From NCBI GenBank assembly GCA_020284085.1, contig JACEVL010000498.1, forward strand, positions 862,001-926,000: a stretch of 64,000 nt of DNA. Direction: 5' to 3'. Position numbers and translations under genes: made by a program. The DNA comes from Aporrectodea caliginosa. Lineage: Eukaryota > Annelida > Clitellata > Crassiclitellata > Lumbricidae. Shown here one piece after another: positions 43,541 through 56,971 of this stretch. The notes beneath the pieces are model-generated. The model ran no database searches. It was given only the letters and a program-made list of their open reading frames with translations, and had not been told where the DNA came from. Each line of letters starts with the position of its first letter. The stretch's first letter is position 1.

Positions 43541-43740
43541 CGTACCATGTAGCACAGTAGCCGATCAGATAGAGCACTCAGCCTGTAACAATGAGTACGG
43601 ATTCGAGCTTCCACTCAGGCGGTCACAAGGACCTTGAGCAAGTCCTTCACGCACAATTGCTCAACGCCATCGATGCTCTGTGGCATGGCCGTGTCACCGT
43701 GTGTGCACTTCTGAACTCTGGAAGGAGCAAAATATAAATA
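43541..43740 (+). mobile_element. SINE family B copy downstream of SRSF7-like gene
   Basis: Head GTAGCACAGTAGCCGATCAG with GTACGGATTCGAGCTTCC, core ACAAGGACCTTGAGCAAGTC, then AATATAAATATACAGC tail. It lies just past the SRSF7-like stop (43811), so it may be in the 3' UTR. Confidence 0.55.
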
Positions 43741-43810
43741 TACAGCTGCATTGTATTGCATTGTAAAGTATACCTGCGCTCGGTGATACCGGACTCGTAG
43801 CAATCGTCAG

Positions 43811-46800
43811 TTAGTCCGAGTCAGAGGGTGAGCGACGGTGTCTACGGCCCCTGTTTAAAAAACAACATACTGCTTTGTTCAAGTTAATCTGTAGAAAAAA
43901 AGAAGAGCAGTCCCTTAAGCCTCATTTCCCCAACATCAGCTTTTCCGCTGCGGGTCCATCTCTCTGGAACAATGTGCCACCAGACAATCAGTAGCATATT
44001 TAACAGTTCAAAAAACTTTTCTGCTTGACTTAAGACACATTTGTTTAGTGCTTCCATGGTAACCACGCTGAAGCACCTTTGTAAGTTACTTAAAGGGTGC
44101 TCTACAAGTGCTCTGATACATACATACATATAAAGGGGCGATGAGTCCTTTCCCTTGCCATCTGATCTGATCTTAGCACTGTCAGCGAGCGCTTATAACA
44201 ATCAGTCGGTTCATTTCATATCCAAGTATGGCTTCGGTCATCACCAGAACAAAGTTCACAGTAAACTCACGTCCAGTCACAGGACCTCTGGAATCAAGAT
44301 CCAGCACAAACGTTCTTTTTCATTACCATGGCAACTGAAGGGACGCTATATAAATTTTCGTAATAAAATAAAAAATTCTCTGCAGGTGGTCTTAGTCTTA
44401 CCTGTCGTCGCTTCGAATTTTTCGTTGACCAAAGGAACGTGAACGAGACCTCGAGTTCGATCTGTTAGTGGAAAAAACAGGCATTAAATTGCAATAGTTT
44501 TACCACAAAATCTTCATAAAGCAAACAAAAACTCAGAATTTTTACATCACAAACCATTCACATGTCTTGATTTAATTGGATAGGCTACACTGGAACCTGC
44601 ATTCATGTAAATACCTGATCATGTCTGTTATCAACGTACCTTGTTACAGGTATGAAATTAACAACCTGTCCTTTTACAGACTAGATTTGGGACAGCAGTC
44701 AAGTACCAATTCAAATTTCAACTGATGCATAACACATTTATCTGTGATAGCCTCATTGCAGAAATTTTAAAGCATTATTGTGAAAGCCAAGTATTACGCC
44801 ATAAACACATTGAAATGAATAGCTAACTGGGGGTATATACATGGTGATCAGCGACATAAAAACTTCATAACTCTTACATCAGTTAGTGCAAATTCACCAG
44901 TAACATAGTTTTATTTCATTTTATGCAAAACATTTGTCTCTTCTTGAAGCACCATCTCACACGAAATCTTGTCAAAACAAGGAGTTTCCTATACATTTTC
45001 TACGCCTATACCCCATTCATCTAGCCCAGAGAGCTGCCATACATTGGTGGCTTTGACGCTAGCTACAAATCACAACCAATGATGCATGCCGGCTTGACTC
45101 ACCCCAACGATCGTTATCTGAAATCTCGTTATCTGAAATATCTGATATCTTGGTGTTATCTCGTTAAGTGAAAATTCTGGCGATATCTCGTTAAAGGTCA
45201 AAGGTCTTGTGTAATCTGGTTATTTGAGAGTTCTGGCGTAAGCTCGTTAACAGAAAGGTCTTGTGTTATCTGGTGGCTATATGACAATTCTGCCGATATC
45301 TCGTAAACCCAAATGGAAAATCCACGGTCAAGCAAGACAAACGCGTTCGTCGTCATACTATGATACGAACTTAGGCGGTCTCAATTGCAAATCTCTGATC
45401 TGAAAACCTGTCCCTGTAAGAACCACGGTCACAAAAGTCAAACGCCATGCCCATCAGTTTTACGAAAGAATGCAACCTTTGGATTGAAAGCTGTCACTGA
45501 AGCTGTAAAGATTTACAGCTGCCAAGTGCAATGGGAAAAACACTGCGTACCAATGTGCTAATATAGTAACAGTTTTACTCTTTTACAGATTTAACTCATA
45601 CAACGAGGTGTTTGTTACATGTGGTTGTGGTGATTGGAGCACTATTTCTAACATGCTACACACATTAGACAAGCAAGACAGTTGTATACAAATAAACCAT
45701 CTTTCTAATCAATCCTGAGGATGAAACTACAACCAAAACAAAGCCTTACAGAGTCATTTCCTCAAAAACAATTAACAGAAAGATAATTTCAGAAGATCAG
45801 ATGAACCTCATACCAAACCACCAACAGTCCAATGTCGCGTCCAAGTACAAGGTAGCCAACTGGTTAGTGTGCTCATGCAGTAATGCGGCGAGTACGGGTT
45901 CAATCCTCCTCCTCCTCTGAGACAATAACTGTGTAGGGACCTTGAGCGAGTCCTTCAATCACAGTTGCTCATCAGCATTGACTGATGCATAATAATTATA
46001 AGTACCTTTCCCAAATGCAACAGCAACATACACAATGGTTCAGGCAAACCTTGCAAATTCTCTCCAAAGCTCGACTGCATAGCCTAACAGCAATTTACAA
46101 ATAAAGCCACATTAGTCTTTAAAATTTCGAAAAAGTCTTCAATTATTACAGACCTCTCGCGGCTGTAGCTGCGTCTTCTGACAGGTGACCTTGACCGTGA
46201 CCTTGAGTTTGACCTAATTTCAAAACAATTCAGACCAGGCATGAAAATGCTTAAAAAAATCAGGCATTCAGTTCAACAGTTCTTAATTCAAAAATTCCTA
46301 TCATGTACAGAATTAGAACCAGGTTGCTTACTAAGCTGTTCAAGTTCAAAAGCTCCATGATCATCACTGCTATGTATCTTTGAAAGTATGTACATAATAT
46401 TTGTATGCATGTATTGTATGACTGTATGCATTTATACAAGAATGGATGTATGTATATAATATTATGTATGTGTTTTACGCATGTATGCACGTATCAGTGT
46501 ACATGTATATTACTATGTATTTGTATGTAGTTCAGCGGTTTTCAAACTTTATTTTTATTGTACCCCAGGTAAAAAAATTGAATTTTGGCGTACCCCAACA
46601 CGGTCAGATCAAAAACAACATGCAAGCGTGAAGTCCCCTTGCAATTAAAAACTCCATTTTATCATTGGTGCAGACTGGGTAATTGCAAATAGATAAATTT
46701 AAGAATTGGTTATCTATTCTGTGGTATTAGTCATAGGTGGAAAAAATTTTAAAGTAATATAATTTTAACTTAAAAATGTAGTCATATCAACAAAAAGGAA

Positions 46801-48448
46801 AAATAAAATTACTATTAGGAAGTGTTAATGTGAGCAGTGGGCTTGTTTTGATAATTAAGTGGTACTTCAGTTTCTTATGGGTATGCAGATGCCTCCTGTA
46901 TTCCAGACAATTCTACTATTCTTGTGAAATGTATCGTTCTTGAACTGAGATCAATATAGACTGATATGACGATGATGAAGTGTATGCACATAATTATGAA
47001 AACAATTTATAAGTACCCTCACAAAAGAATCATATCCGAATTCGAGTCTTAATGATGCATCTCTTAGTGCACCTAACTTCATTTACGTTTACCGGACTCT
47101 TTACATAACAACTTTTCTTTCATGGTTTCACTTTCATTTCTGGTTTTGACCTTTAATTAATTTCTAGTTCTTCAAAGTCATATTAATATCGCATACTGGG
47201 AATACTCGGACAAACCGGAAGGCAGACATATACAGACAGACAGAAGGAAGGATGGACAGCGAGAGAAGGCAGGATGGACGAAATTGTCTTGCTGCTTGCC
47301 TTCGTGATCGTCCTCCTCCTGAGTATTTGTCACAGTCGTAGGCATAGTGACCGCGCTGGTTGCACTTGTAGCAGCGATCGCTCGGGTCATAAGCCTTTCT
47401 GATCACGGGTCGTGACCTCGTAGGCCGGGCATTCGAGTGCTTCACTCGGGCACGTGCTCCACAGATGATGCTAAAATAAAAAGCCAATCTTATTTCAATC
47501 CCGTAATATGTGTACACGAGAGAGACCAGTAACTAGCGCTGATCTTAACAAGCGTGACGTTAAGTCACTCTGCGACAACGCTGGCACTTGTTTCTTTGTG
47601 GCTGTCCTCCTGACAGACCTGGGTCATGTCCTGCATCAACTATCACCTCCAACCAAGCCTACCCACTACTCCCTCCATCCCTGTCCTCATGGTCACATAA
47701 TTCCCCTAGCTGACAACCTGAAGCACAAAAACATATATTACTATCAATGATCATCTAATATACTAAATACATGCCGGATCATAAGAAGTGTCCACTTATG
47801 ACTTTGGATTAATGAGCTCACACCGTGCAGATTTTGCGTATAGATTTATATCTAAGCAGTAAGAGATTTTCTGGTCATAGTTTACATGGATAATTTCTGA
47901 TAAGAATCTGAGACAGTACATCAAAGCAGTCTGAGATTTCTGAGGATCGCATCAGTGAGTATATACAGCGAAAACACGCTAGTTATGAGTTCTCAGTGGT
48001 GCTTTAGTGGTATATGGCTCAATGTGGGAACATTTCATAAAGAAATAAGAAAATTTGTGAAACAATTGTTTTCCCTTCTGCTTTCCATACCAAATATTCA
48101 AATCTGAATGTGAATATCAAAATTTCAATTCGACCAGCTCAACACATGCAGAAACGGCGTTATACAAATGCACAAATACATTGCATTACGATGTAGGGAA
48201 GAAAAATTATTCTTTCCAACAACAAAATTAGCTGACCTGCCATCTAAATTTTTGACAGCATCTTCCGCATCTCGTTCGTCCTCAAACATGACAAAAGCGA
48301 AGCCTGGAGGGTTGCGTGCCACCCATACGCTTCGGACGCTACCAAACTCTCTGAAGACTCGTTCCAACTCTTTCTCGGAAACATCTCTTGGCAGGTCACC
48401 AACGTAGACTTTACACTCCTCATTCGAGTCATCCCGGTAGCGAGACAT
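43811..48448 (-). CDS. SRSF7: SRSF7/9G8-like serine/arginine-rich splicing factor
   Basis: Nuclear SR protein that binds exonic enhancers and promotes splicing and mRNA export. Exons on the minus strand: 48448-48237, 47470-47300, 46213-46154, 44461-44402, 43850-43811 (stop TAA); 180 residues. Exon 1 starts [19 protein letters not shown] (RNP2) and carries RNP1 [12 protein letters not shown], giving one RRM completed by [12 protein letters not shown] in exon 2. Exon 2 also has the CCHC knuckle [14 protein letters not shown], which separates SRSF7 from SRSF3. Exons 3 and 4 each encode [10 protein letters not shown]; exon 5 ends [11 protein letters not shown]. The RS tail is short compared with human SRSF7 (238 residues). 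All internal junctions are phase 2. The exon 2 donor appears to be GC (AAG|GCAAGC); retention would add a non-RS tail. TCTTCAG just before the ATG suggests an intron in the 5' UTR. Confidence 0.92.
43905..44125 (+). mobile_element. Non-LTR retrotransposon 3' end fragment
   Basis: Plus strand reads [17 protein letters not shown] before a stop, then a broken FKKLF..LRHICL region and an (ATAC) tail. Lies in the last intron of the SRSF7-like gene. Confidence 0.55.
45846..46010 (+). mobile_element. SINE family B copy in SRSF7-like intron 3
   Basis: Head GGTAGCCAACTGGTTAGTGT, B-box-like GTACGGGTTCAATCCTCC, core GTGTAGGGACCTTGAGCGAG, end TGACTGATGCATAATAATTA. Confidence 0.6.
46534..46620 (+). mobile_element. 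hAT-like transposon end remnant
   Basis: CAGCGGTTTTCAAACTTTAT followed by GTACCCC motifs resembles the common hAT end CAGTGGTTCTCAAACTTT. No partner end found. In SRSF7-like intron 2. Confidence 0.35.
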
Positions 48449-48484
48449 TTTTGCTGAAGACAAAAAGGAAACGAAAATTATTTT

Positions 48485-48663
48485 GCAAGCATTTAGTATC
48501 GGGGTGCGTAAGTTTACGGGCGTCGGACGGCACCTTTTGGCATGCTGCGCGGAAGGTACGATGTTTTCTAAAGACGACACTAACCCTTACCCTGACCCTA
48601 ACCGACCCTCACGACTCCTAAAATGACGGGAAAAATACACGCATCCCGATACTAAATGCTTGC
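48485..48663. mobile_element. Inverted-repeat element upstream of SRSF7-like start codon
   Basis: GCAAGCATTTAGTATCGGGG at 48485 faces CCCGATACTAAATGCTTGC at 48645-48663; about 26 bases pair. Interior includes CTAACCCTTACCCTGACCCT. It begins about 37 bases upstream of the ATG at 48448 and probably lies in the intron before it. Confidence 0.6.
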
Positions 48664-50835
48664 CAATTATTTTTGAAATACTGTTCAGTCTTTTCTAGCG
48701 CAACTATCTGTACACGCTTACTCTTGATGAAGCCTTCCTGGTCCTGGTAGCCTCCTACTGAGAAATTGTCAACTGCATCCACAGAGTGCTTCAAAGAGAC
48801 GTTATTAAAATTAGAAAAACACGCCAATTATTACAATCATATAAATGCGACAAATAAACACATAAAAATGAACGCAAACTGTCTTTAAATTACAATTAAA
48901 TCTCTTTTTCGACTAAACGTACCTAACTCAAAACCGGAAATACGCACCTCAAAAAGTACCACAAATTATATAACGCCATAATTTATTCTCATTTCTAAAA
49001 CAATCACCTAAAACACTCCGAATTTATCCAACGCCTTGAATTGTTGAAAATTGCTTATTTTTTAGTTGATCAATCAAAGTGTCAGTGTCAGATTGTGTCT
49101 GATTCGGTTGAGAGTTCTGCAGCAGAACTCTCAAGTCTATAATTACGCTTAGGCCCTTAATCCTAAATAGACGATTAGCATAGGCTTCTCTTCTATCCAG
49201 GCCATCGAGTGACGAGAAGACAATAAGAAGATGAAGCGTTTGATTCCTCAAACAGAAGTGGTGTTTTGTTCGAATAAAAATTCAAACATAGCCTAACGTA
49301 TGTAGGCCTACAGTGCATGAAAACGAAAGAGAACTGTACTGAAAGAAATCTTAAACTACATATCAGACTATTTCGCGGCTTACATTTTAAGGATTTTAAC
49401 CGTCCTAAATCATGCTAGAAATGTGTTAAAAATTACTAAAATTATGATCCCTAATGTTGGCCTATAACTGTCTAGCCTACTTAATAATTGTAGACTAGAC
49501 TTTACCCTACTATTAGATTTTTTGTTCATCACAGTCTTACTGTAGGCTACGTGTCTAGGCCTACGCTGCATAAGTTTTAAAATTAGACAATTACATTCTG
49601 ATTTCAAAATTAAGATGCAAAACAGCAAAACACCATGTAGCTATCTTTAACCTTAGCTCTACGGTAGATTAAAATACGGCGCTAAAGAATTATATATTAA
49701 TTTAAAGGGAGCGCAACTTCCGTCGTCTGTTATTCGTAGATTTCATAGCAAATATTTTGATATTTCTTTACTTTTTATTGCTTAAAATTGTTGTCTTTGT
49801 ACACTGTATACACTTTTAATGATCAGTTATTAAATTGCAAACTATTCGTGTAATTAGGCCAGCCAGTAGGCCTATCGTTCCAGTCGGCCTACTGGTTGGA
49901 TTAAGTCCACAGTAAGTACGGTTCTCGTGAATCAGGTTTCATAATTCCTATTATCGAAGTTGGATTAACCAGTTAGAAAACTATTAGGACCTACTGATTG
50001 GGAATTTGGGATGGCTTTTGTAAGAGCAGCTTTTATTTAATGCTTTCATTTAACCTTTACCACAAACTGCAATGCTTTTGTTCATTTGCTTGGCAGAACC
50101 CAGTAGGGCCTACTTAACTTTAGTACTGAACCCTTCACTTTACAGCTACAGAGAGTGTTAAAATGTGCTGTAGCAAAAATGCATTCTTGCAGGCATCATA
50201 TATTATTACATATATTCTCACATAGCATAAAACATGTCGTTAGAAAACAATGAAATCCTTTTTTAAATATTAAATGAATTGTCTAGTATGTTCACAATTC
50301 CATCCACTCTGTCACCTTCCAGTTTCTTTTGACCTAAACACAACCCACCGTAATCGCGCCTCTGTCTTCTCACTCTGGTATTCTGATGACTGGATTTTGT
50401 TCTTCGTGTGGTACAAACCTTCTGACTTGATGCAGTGCTCTTGAATAAGCTGGTGCTCTACGCTTAGTTTCTAAATAGTGTGAAGACATTTCAGAGCTTA
50501 CGATTACAATTAGCCTAATATATAACTATGATGTACACTGAGAAAAATGGGTAGTCATGTTGAAGAACTGCACTGGTAATTATCATATACAACCAGGTAA
50601 AGGCTACTTGGCAATGGACCTCCCCTGGATTCTGACCTGGCACCAATATGAACCAAACAACCTGGTTCTTGGGGACTTGATTTGATACAGTGCCATTGTA
50701 TAAGCTGGTGGTCTCCCTGACACAGCTTTTTTGTGGCACTGAGAAATTTTACATTTTACATTACATTAATTTTAATGTTAAATTGTTTAACGGGTCTTTC
50801 TGTAGGTTGGATGATCAAGTGGACAGTTTGGAGCC
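48664..50835. other. Region between SRSF7-like and receptor genes
   Basis: The genes are divergently oriented, so both promoters should lie here, but I see no clear core elements. 50395-50720 holds diverged SINE-like pieces with GAATAAGCTGGTGCTCTACG and GCCATTGTATAAGCTGGTGG. 50805 TTTCTGTAG could be an acceptor just upstream of the receptor start codon. Confidence 0.4.
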
Positions 50836-51782
50836 ATGTCGAAAATCAGTTTTGCTTTCGGTCCAATGATTGGCATTCCTGTTGCTCTGATCTTTCTTCT
50901 TCTGATTTGCAAAGAAGTTCAGTTCCAATATGTAAAAAGTGAGTTTCATCTTGAAAGTAATCTGGGTCCTTCTTTATGCTATTGTCTTTTTCAGTACTTA
51001 GCCCTTTAATGACTATAGTGTATATAGTAAAAGTGACTGGTAAATCTTGTCATTAAAGTGTTAAAGAAACAATTAGCTGGTATCTTGTAGGCCTACATTG
51101 GGATAATAGTGCTATAGAAGCCATTAGATTAGATTAAATTAGATTGGATTAGATTAGAGTTGATTAAATTAAACTAGATTTTATTAGATTAGATTAGATT
51201 AGATTAGCTTGATTGATTCAGTTCGATTCGATTCGATATGCCAGTCAGCTGTTGAGTCGAAACTTTTAAGTTCGGGATGTTACAGCTCGGTGTTTGTTTC
51301 ATTGGATTTTAGTTGCTGAGGATCAGTACGTAGGTTGTTTCCATGACAACGAGTTTTGTCCAATGATCGACAAGAACTGTCGCATCCTAAACGGATACGT
51401 GACGCGGCTGGAGAATGCCCCGCAGGACCTCGTCCAGTGCGCTTTCATTTGCCGAGAACACAACTTTCTGTTTTTTGGAAAGACGGTAAAACTGGAAAAC
51501 ACGGTTGTAATTATATTGCGTGGTTATTGTAATGGTGAAATTTACTCGGTTTATCTTCGATGGCCTTACTACAGAAATGTTATGGAGCAGCAGAAATTGT
51601 AAAGCCATCTTTGGGAGTCACATGTATATGAAGAGCCCGGTTTTAATGAAGTCACTTCTCATTATGAGTTAATATCTATAGGTGAATAAAGTTTGGGACC
51701 ATGTCCCCAACTGTTATTTTTTTTTTATATTGTTATATTATTATTACTGTAATTATTATTTATATTATTATTATCATTGTTA

Positions 51783-51819
<37 letters not shown>

Positions 51820-54800
51820 CTATTATTATTATTATTATTATTATTAATATAAGTGAAGGTAAGTAAGTCCTTAAGTATATTCTTTAATATGCATTAGCCC
51901 CTTGAGTGCCACTATCTAACGACCAAGCATCAGTCGATGGCACTGGGCAATTGTGAGTGAAGGACTTTGCCCTATAGTTCCTTACGCAGTGTCCATCTAA
52001 GTGGAGAGTTGAACCGACTTCTCTTGCCTTGTTGCAATCTATTGTAATTGTTACCTTACTTTCTGTTGCATTGTTGCAATCTATTTTGTTTTTTACCTTC
52101 TGTGCTGTTGTGCATTGTAGTTCAATGGCTATTGTTTGTGTGGCAAAGACCCAGAGGTGACTTCGTTGGCTCATGATGTAGAGTGCAGTCAGAGATGTGT
52201 GGACGATCCTTTTCACAATTCCCTTCAATTCAGTTGCGGTGGAAAGGAATTCTTTGTCAGTGTCTACTTGGGTAAAAATCGTTTAATTCTCTTCCCTTCT
52301 TGTGAATGAGCAAAAAATTTAACAAGTTTAGTATTATTGTTTTAGTTTTTGCATATTTTTATGCTGAATGTTCTTTTTGTTGAACCGCTTTTGATTGGGT
52401 AAGTTATATTTTTCACTGGTTGAACGTGTTGACGTCAGCTTTGATGAAATGCTTTTGTTAAGGTAAGTTAGATTGAACTGCTTTATTTTATGTTGATGAA
52501 CTGCTTTTGTTAATGTAAGTCAGGCTGAACTGCTTTATTTTGCATTGAAGTCATTTTTGATGAACTGCTGTTGCTTGTTTTATTTCTTTTTGAATTTCTT
52601 TTCTGACCTACTTACGTTAATTTCCATTTTTCTCTGACATGTGCTTTTTACGAGTATGCCTTTCAACGTCGGTTCATTTTTCCTTCAGTTTGTCCCAGCG
52701 GTGCTTATGGCATCACCTGTGAGAAGTCGTGCCACTGTGTGAATAATGGACCGTGTTCGCCCCTGTCTGGTGTGTGTGCTGGTAACGCCACTTGTGATGA
52801 TGGGTGGATTGCTGCAATCAATGACTCCACTTCTCAAGCGGTCTGTAATGTTCGCGGTGAGTTACGTCCAGTTTCAACAGCTTTGTTATTTTAGTCTTCA
52901 TAGTTGCATATGTATGTGTGTATGAATGCATTGTCATGCATGTATTTTTGTTTATACCGTTTTGTATGTATGTGTGTATGTATGTACTTGTGTAGGCATA
53001 TATGCGTATATATATGTATATATATTTATGCATGTATATATGTACATATGTGTGTATTTTTGAAAATATTTGTGTACGTATGTATATCTGTTTATTGTTG
53101 GGTTCATTATGGGCTCAAAGAGGAACAGATATCTTTACATGTATTTCTGCTATGCCAGAGATTCAAGTCCCAGACTTCTGAGTTGTTAGTCCAGCATGGT
53201 AACTGCTAAACTCATTTCACTCGTTTCTTTTTTAAAACTGTTGTCTCCGTAAACCTATCGTTGGCGGCCAAATCATCTACTATCTCGTTACTTTGAAGGC
53301 TATAGCAGAGATATGCTTGATATTCAGGTAAGCAGTACTAAGCACGCTTCGTATATGAGAATTTGTGTAATAGCGATTTGTTCCGTAAAGAGTTTCATGT
53401 GTTTTTTCTGTTTGTTTATGGTGCTACTTTTCTTATGCAAGACAGTTTGACACACTGATTTTGTAGACTGCAACGTCTTCAACGGGAATTGTTGGGAGGT
53501 TTGCCTGGAAAATACGACTGCTGAATCAATCAACTGTACATGTGACACCGGATTTCAGTTGAGCGAGAACAAGAATCGCTGTGAAGGTAACACTCAACCA
53601 CTCTACTATTGCTTGTTTACAGTTTGTTGTTTATGGGTTGTTTTCACTTTATCCTCTGAAAATTGATATATATTTACATACAAATACGACTGCTGAATCG
53701 ATCAACGGGTATGTTTGGTGACACCGGGGGTTCGGGTTCGAATCCACCTCGGGCCGCTGCGTAGGGACCCTGGGCAAGTCCTTCACTTACAATTGCTTAT
53801 GGCTTGTTTCGGTGTGAAACTCTGATTCATTGTATAAATAATTACATATGGATGCGCCTCTATAATAGAAATCTTGAAGGGGCGCTATTTCTAAAGCGCC
53901 ACTCGATACAGCCATACATACATACATACATATGGATGTGTATGTATACAGCATGTAAGTATAAATGTATATATATGTGTATCTCCTACCGAGTTACTGC
54001 ACTTAGTTGTGCTCCATCCTACTTGTCTGATCTTTGTCGACCTGTCTCTGACATCATAGCCCGTCAAACTCTTCGGGGGGGGGTTAGAGCTTCTATTAGA
54101 CAGCATTTTCGATTGTGGGGCACTCCCTCCCAGTAGACCAGTAGAATTGAGCTTGTTGCCTTGGTCAAAGATGCCTGTTTTTCATAAGTCCCTCAATCAC
54201 ACTTCTTTAGCTGTGACTGGGCTGGGAGCACCTCTGAATAGGTTTATGAAGAGGCACTATAGATATTCTCAGAATGAATGAATGAATATGTATGTACGTA
54301 TTTATGCATGTATGTGTGGATTTTATTCTGTAAAGTCTGTTGAGAAAATTTTATAAATAGGGTTAATGGTTGAGTTGTATTACTGGGTTAAATAGAGTCA
54401 ATGGTTGAGTTGTGGGAGTGGGTTTAAGCAACATGTGTTTCTTACGTTGTAGATGTTGATGAATGCCAACTGCTGAAAGACTGTGTGACTTGTAATAACT
54501 TCATCGGTGGCTTCGATTGTCAGTGTAGGCTGGGTTTCGCATTGACACCGAATGATGGTTGCAAAGGTACCTATTCATTTCCAGAATTTGTTTAAATATT
54601 CATTTATTAGTTCAAATGGACAAGTACACTGTAAGATTACAGGAAATAGTGGTAACAGATGATAACAAGTGTAACAGGAGTAGAATTTAACTGTATGACA
54701 GCCTGTAAGGGGCCCATCTGTCCGAATGCTCATTTTACGGTCACCCCTAGGGAGTTTAAGGCTGAGTTAACCCTATGGGGGCTAGAGGATATCGAACCAG

Positions 54801-56936
54801 CGTCCTTCTGAACTTCGTGCCAGCGTGGGTACTGTTCAACCATCTCCCCGCCCCTTTCATATACAATTTCATGCTATTGTCTGGTTCCATTGTCACTTGT
54901 TGATTGCACATATAATTTATGGCTTCCAGTACCATATAAGCATACCTTGCTTAACAATTTCATTACTTTACAATTGCATTACTTTACAACTGCATTACTT
55001 TACAACTGCATTACTTTACAGTTGCATTGCTTTACAACTGTAATACTTTACAATTGCATTATTTTACAGCTGCATTGCTTTACAACTGCAGTACTTTCAT
55101 TACTGTTGGTTCTGCATTGGCGGAGACCCTTTTAAAAGCTAACTATGAGCTAGCCATGGGTACGAAATGTTAGCGACATATATCCTTAGCATGGTGAGTG
55201 TGTGTGGATAGTTCTGTTCCCCTCTGCCTGGTCTTTCCGCTGGCAGTGTACAGCTGATGTATTCATTTTGCAACCAAGTTCACTGGGGTCACTAATGGAA
55301 AATAAATCTTGCAGTAGCAGGATTTCTGGCCGGGCAGAGGTTTAAACCCTATCCCTTCTCCTGTGTCCATAGCCTAAGCCCTGTGATTAGCTAGACTTAA
55401 ATTCAAGAGGAGGCAACTTCACCACCATTGGCAAAATCCTCCTCATTGGCGCCGCCACTGAAAGTTCCAGTAGATTTTTGGCCTGGCAGGGATTTTAAAC
55501 CGCCATCCCTTCTCCAGTGTCGATAGCCTAAGCACACGTAGTGACCACCACGAGACATGAAATAGAAATACTTGTCATTGTTTTGTTGTTTCAGACGTTG
55601 ACGAGTGTGCTGGTGAGAACTACTGCATCTCCGAATGTTTCAACAACATCGGCAGCTACACTTGTGTCTGTGACAGCGGACATGAGCTCAACGCCGAACA
55701 ATCACAGTGCTTTGGTTCGTCTAGCATGCTCCATCTAAACGACTAGCTGCTGGGTGTCGTAGTTGGGATCAGTTGCTCCGTGGGAAACTATTGTTAATAT
55801 CAGTACTATTATTAATTTTTTTACTTGAGGTAGAGATAATTCGTCAGTAAAAACAATTATGTTAGGAGTAAAAAAAATTATCTCTGAGAAATCAGGCCTC
55901 GTCCCTGGTTTCACAATCATCCGGTAACGTCGTTAACAACAAACATTCAGCAGTTTGCAAGATAACTAGAAATGTCTGAGGACTGAGGTGAGACGAAATG
56001 TCGAGCAGCAAAGACTTGTCCACATGATATATGATGTTGCAGTGCCTTTGTCACAGGCTTTGTGAGGTATCAATGACAGTGAAGTGTGTTTGTAAAATGT
56101 ATAAAATGCGTTATAAATTAAGTGGCTTCATACAAGACTTTCTTATTCCCTCGGGCTGTCACGCTGAATAGCTAGTTCTGTAAGAGGCGCTTTACAAATT
56201 CTCAGATACGATACGATACGTACATGCACCATGGCCAATGGATGTGGGTCCTGAGCAGTTGTGCTTGAAGGTATTGCCTAACTTCCTAAGGTACCTACAC
56301 AGTTACTGTATCAGAGGAGACTCTCTTTGCATGCATTCATGCTAGATACATTCACTTTACACTCGTTTACATCACACGCATTTACATCACATACATTTTC
56401 ATTGCATACGGTTGCCTTTCACTGCCATCGATTGAATTTGTAGAAGTGAACGAGTGTGAAAACCCTGATCTTCCCTGCCAGATATGCATCAACACGAGAG
56501 GGAGTTTCGACTGCTACTGTAATGACGGCTATACGCTAACCAATGAAAGCTCCTGTGACGGTGAGCAGTCACACCAGTCCTGATTCTTTATAGATCCATC
56601 ATAACAGTTTAAACATTTCTGAGTAACACCAATGCTTTCATAGGAACTTCAGTTTGACTTAAACGAGACAATAATAGTTGACTGTTAAAAATGCAATGTT
56701 AGATAATATTAGACAATAATTGTTTTGGGGGGCCCGATAGCGCATTGGATAACACACTGGCGTAGAGAGCGAGAGGTACCGAGTTCGAGTCCCGTAGGGC
56801 GGACGTGCTTTGTAGGCTGCTATTAGCGCCGTGTATTGCAGGCTGTCTGTTCTGTTAGTAGTTAAGATTGTTTCAATTGCATAACATGTAAATGTACAGC
56901 GCAGTGCGTTTGTCAGGCGCTTCAATAAAGAAAAGA

Positions 56937-56971
<35 letters not shown>

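Noticed and set aside
48580..48605. Telomeric repeat
   Set aside because: Only three imperfect CTAACCC-like words inside a small inverted-repeat element.
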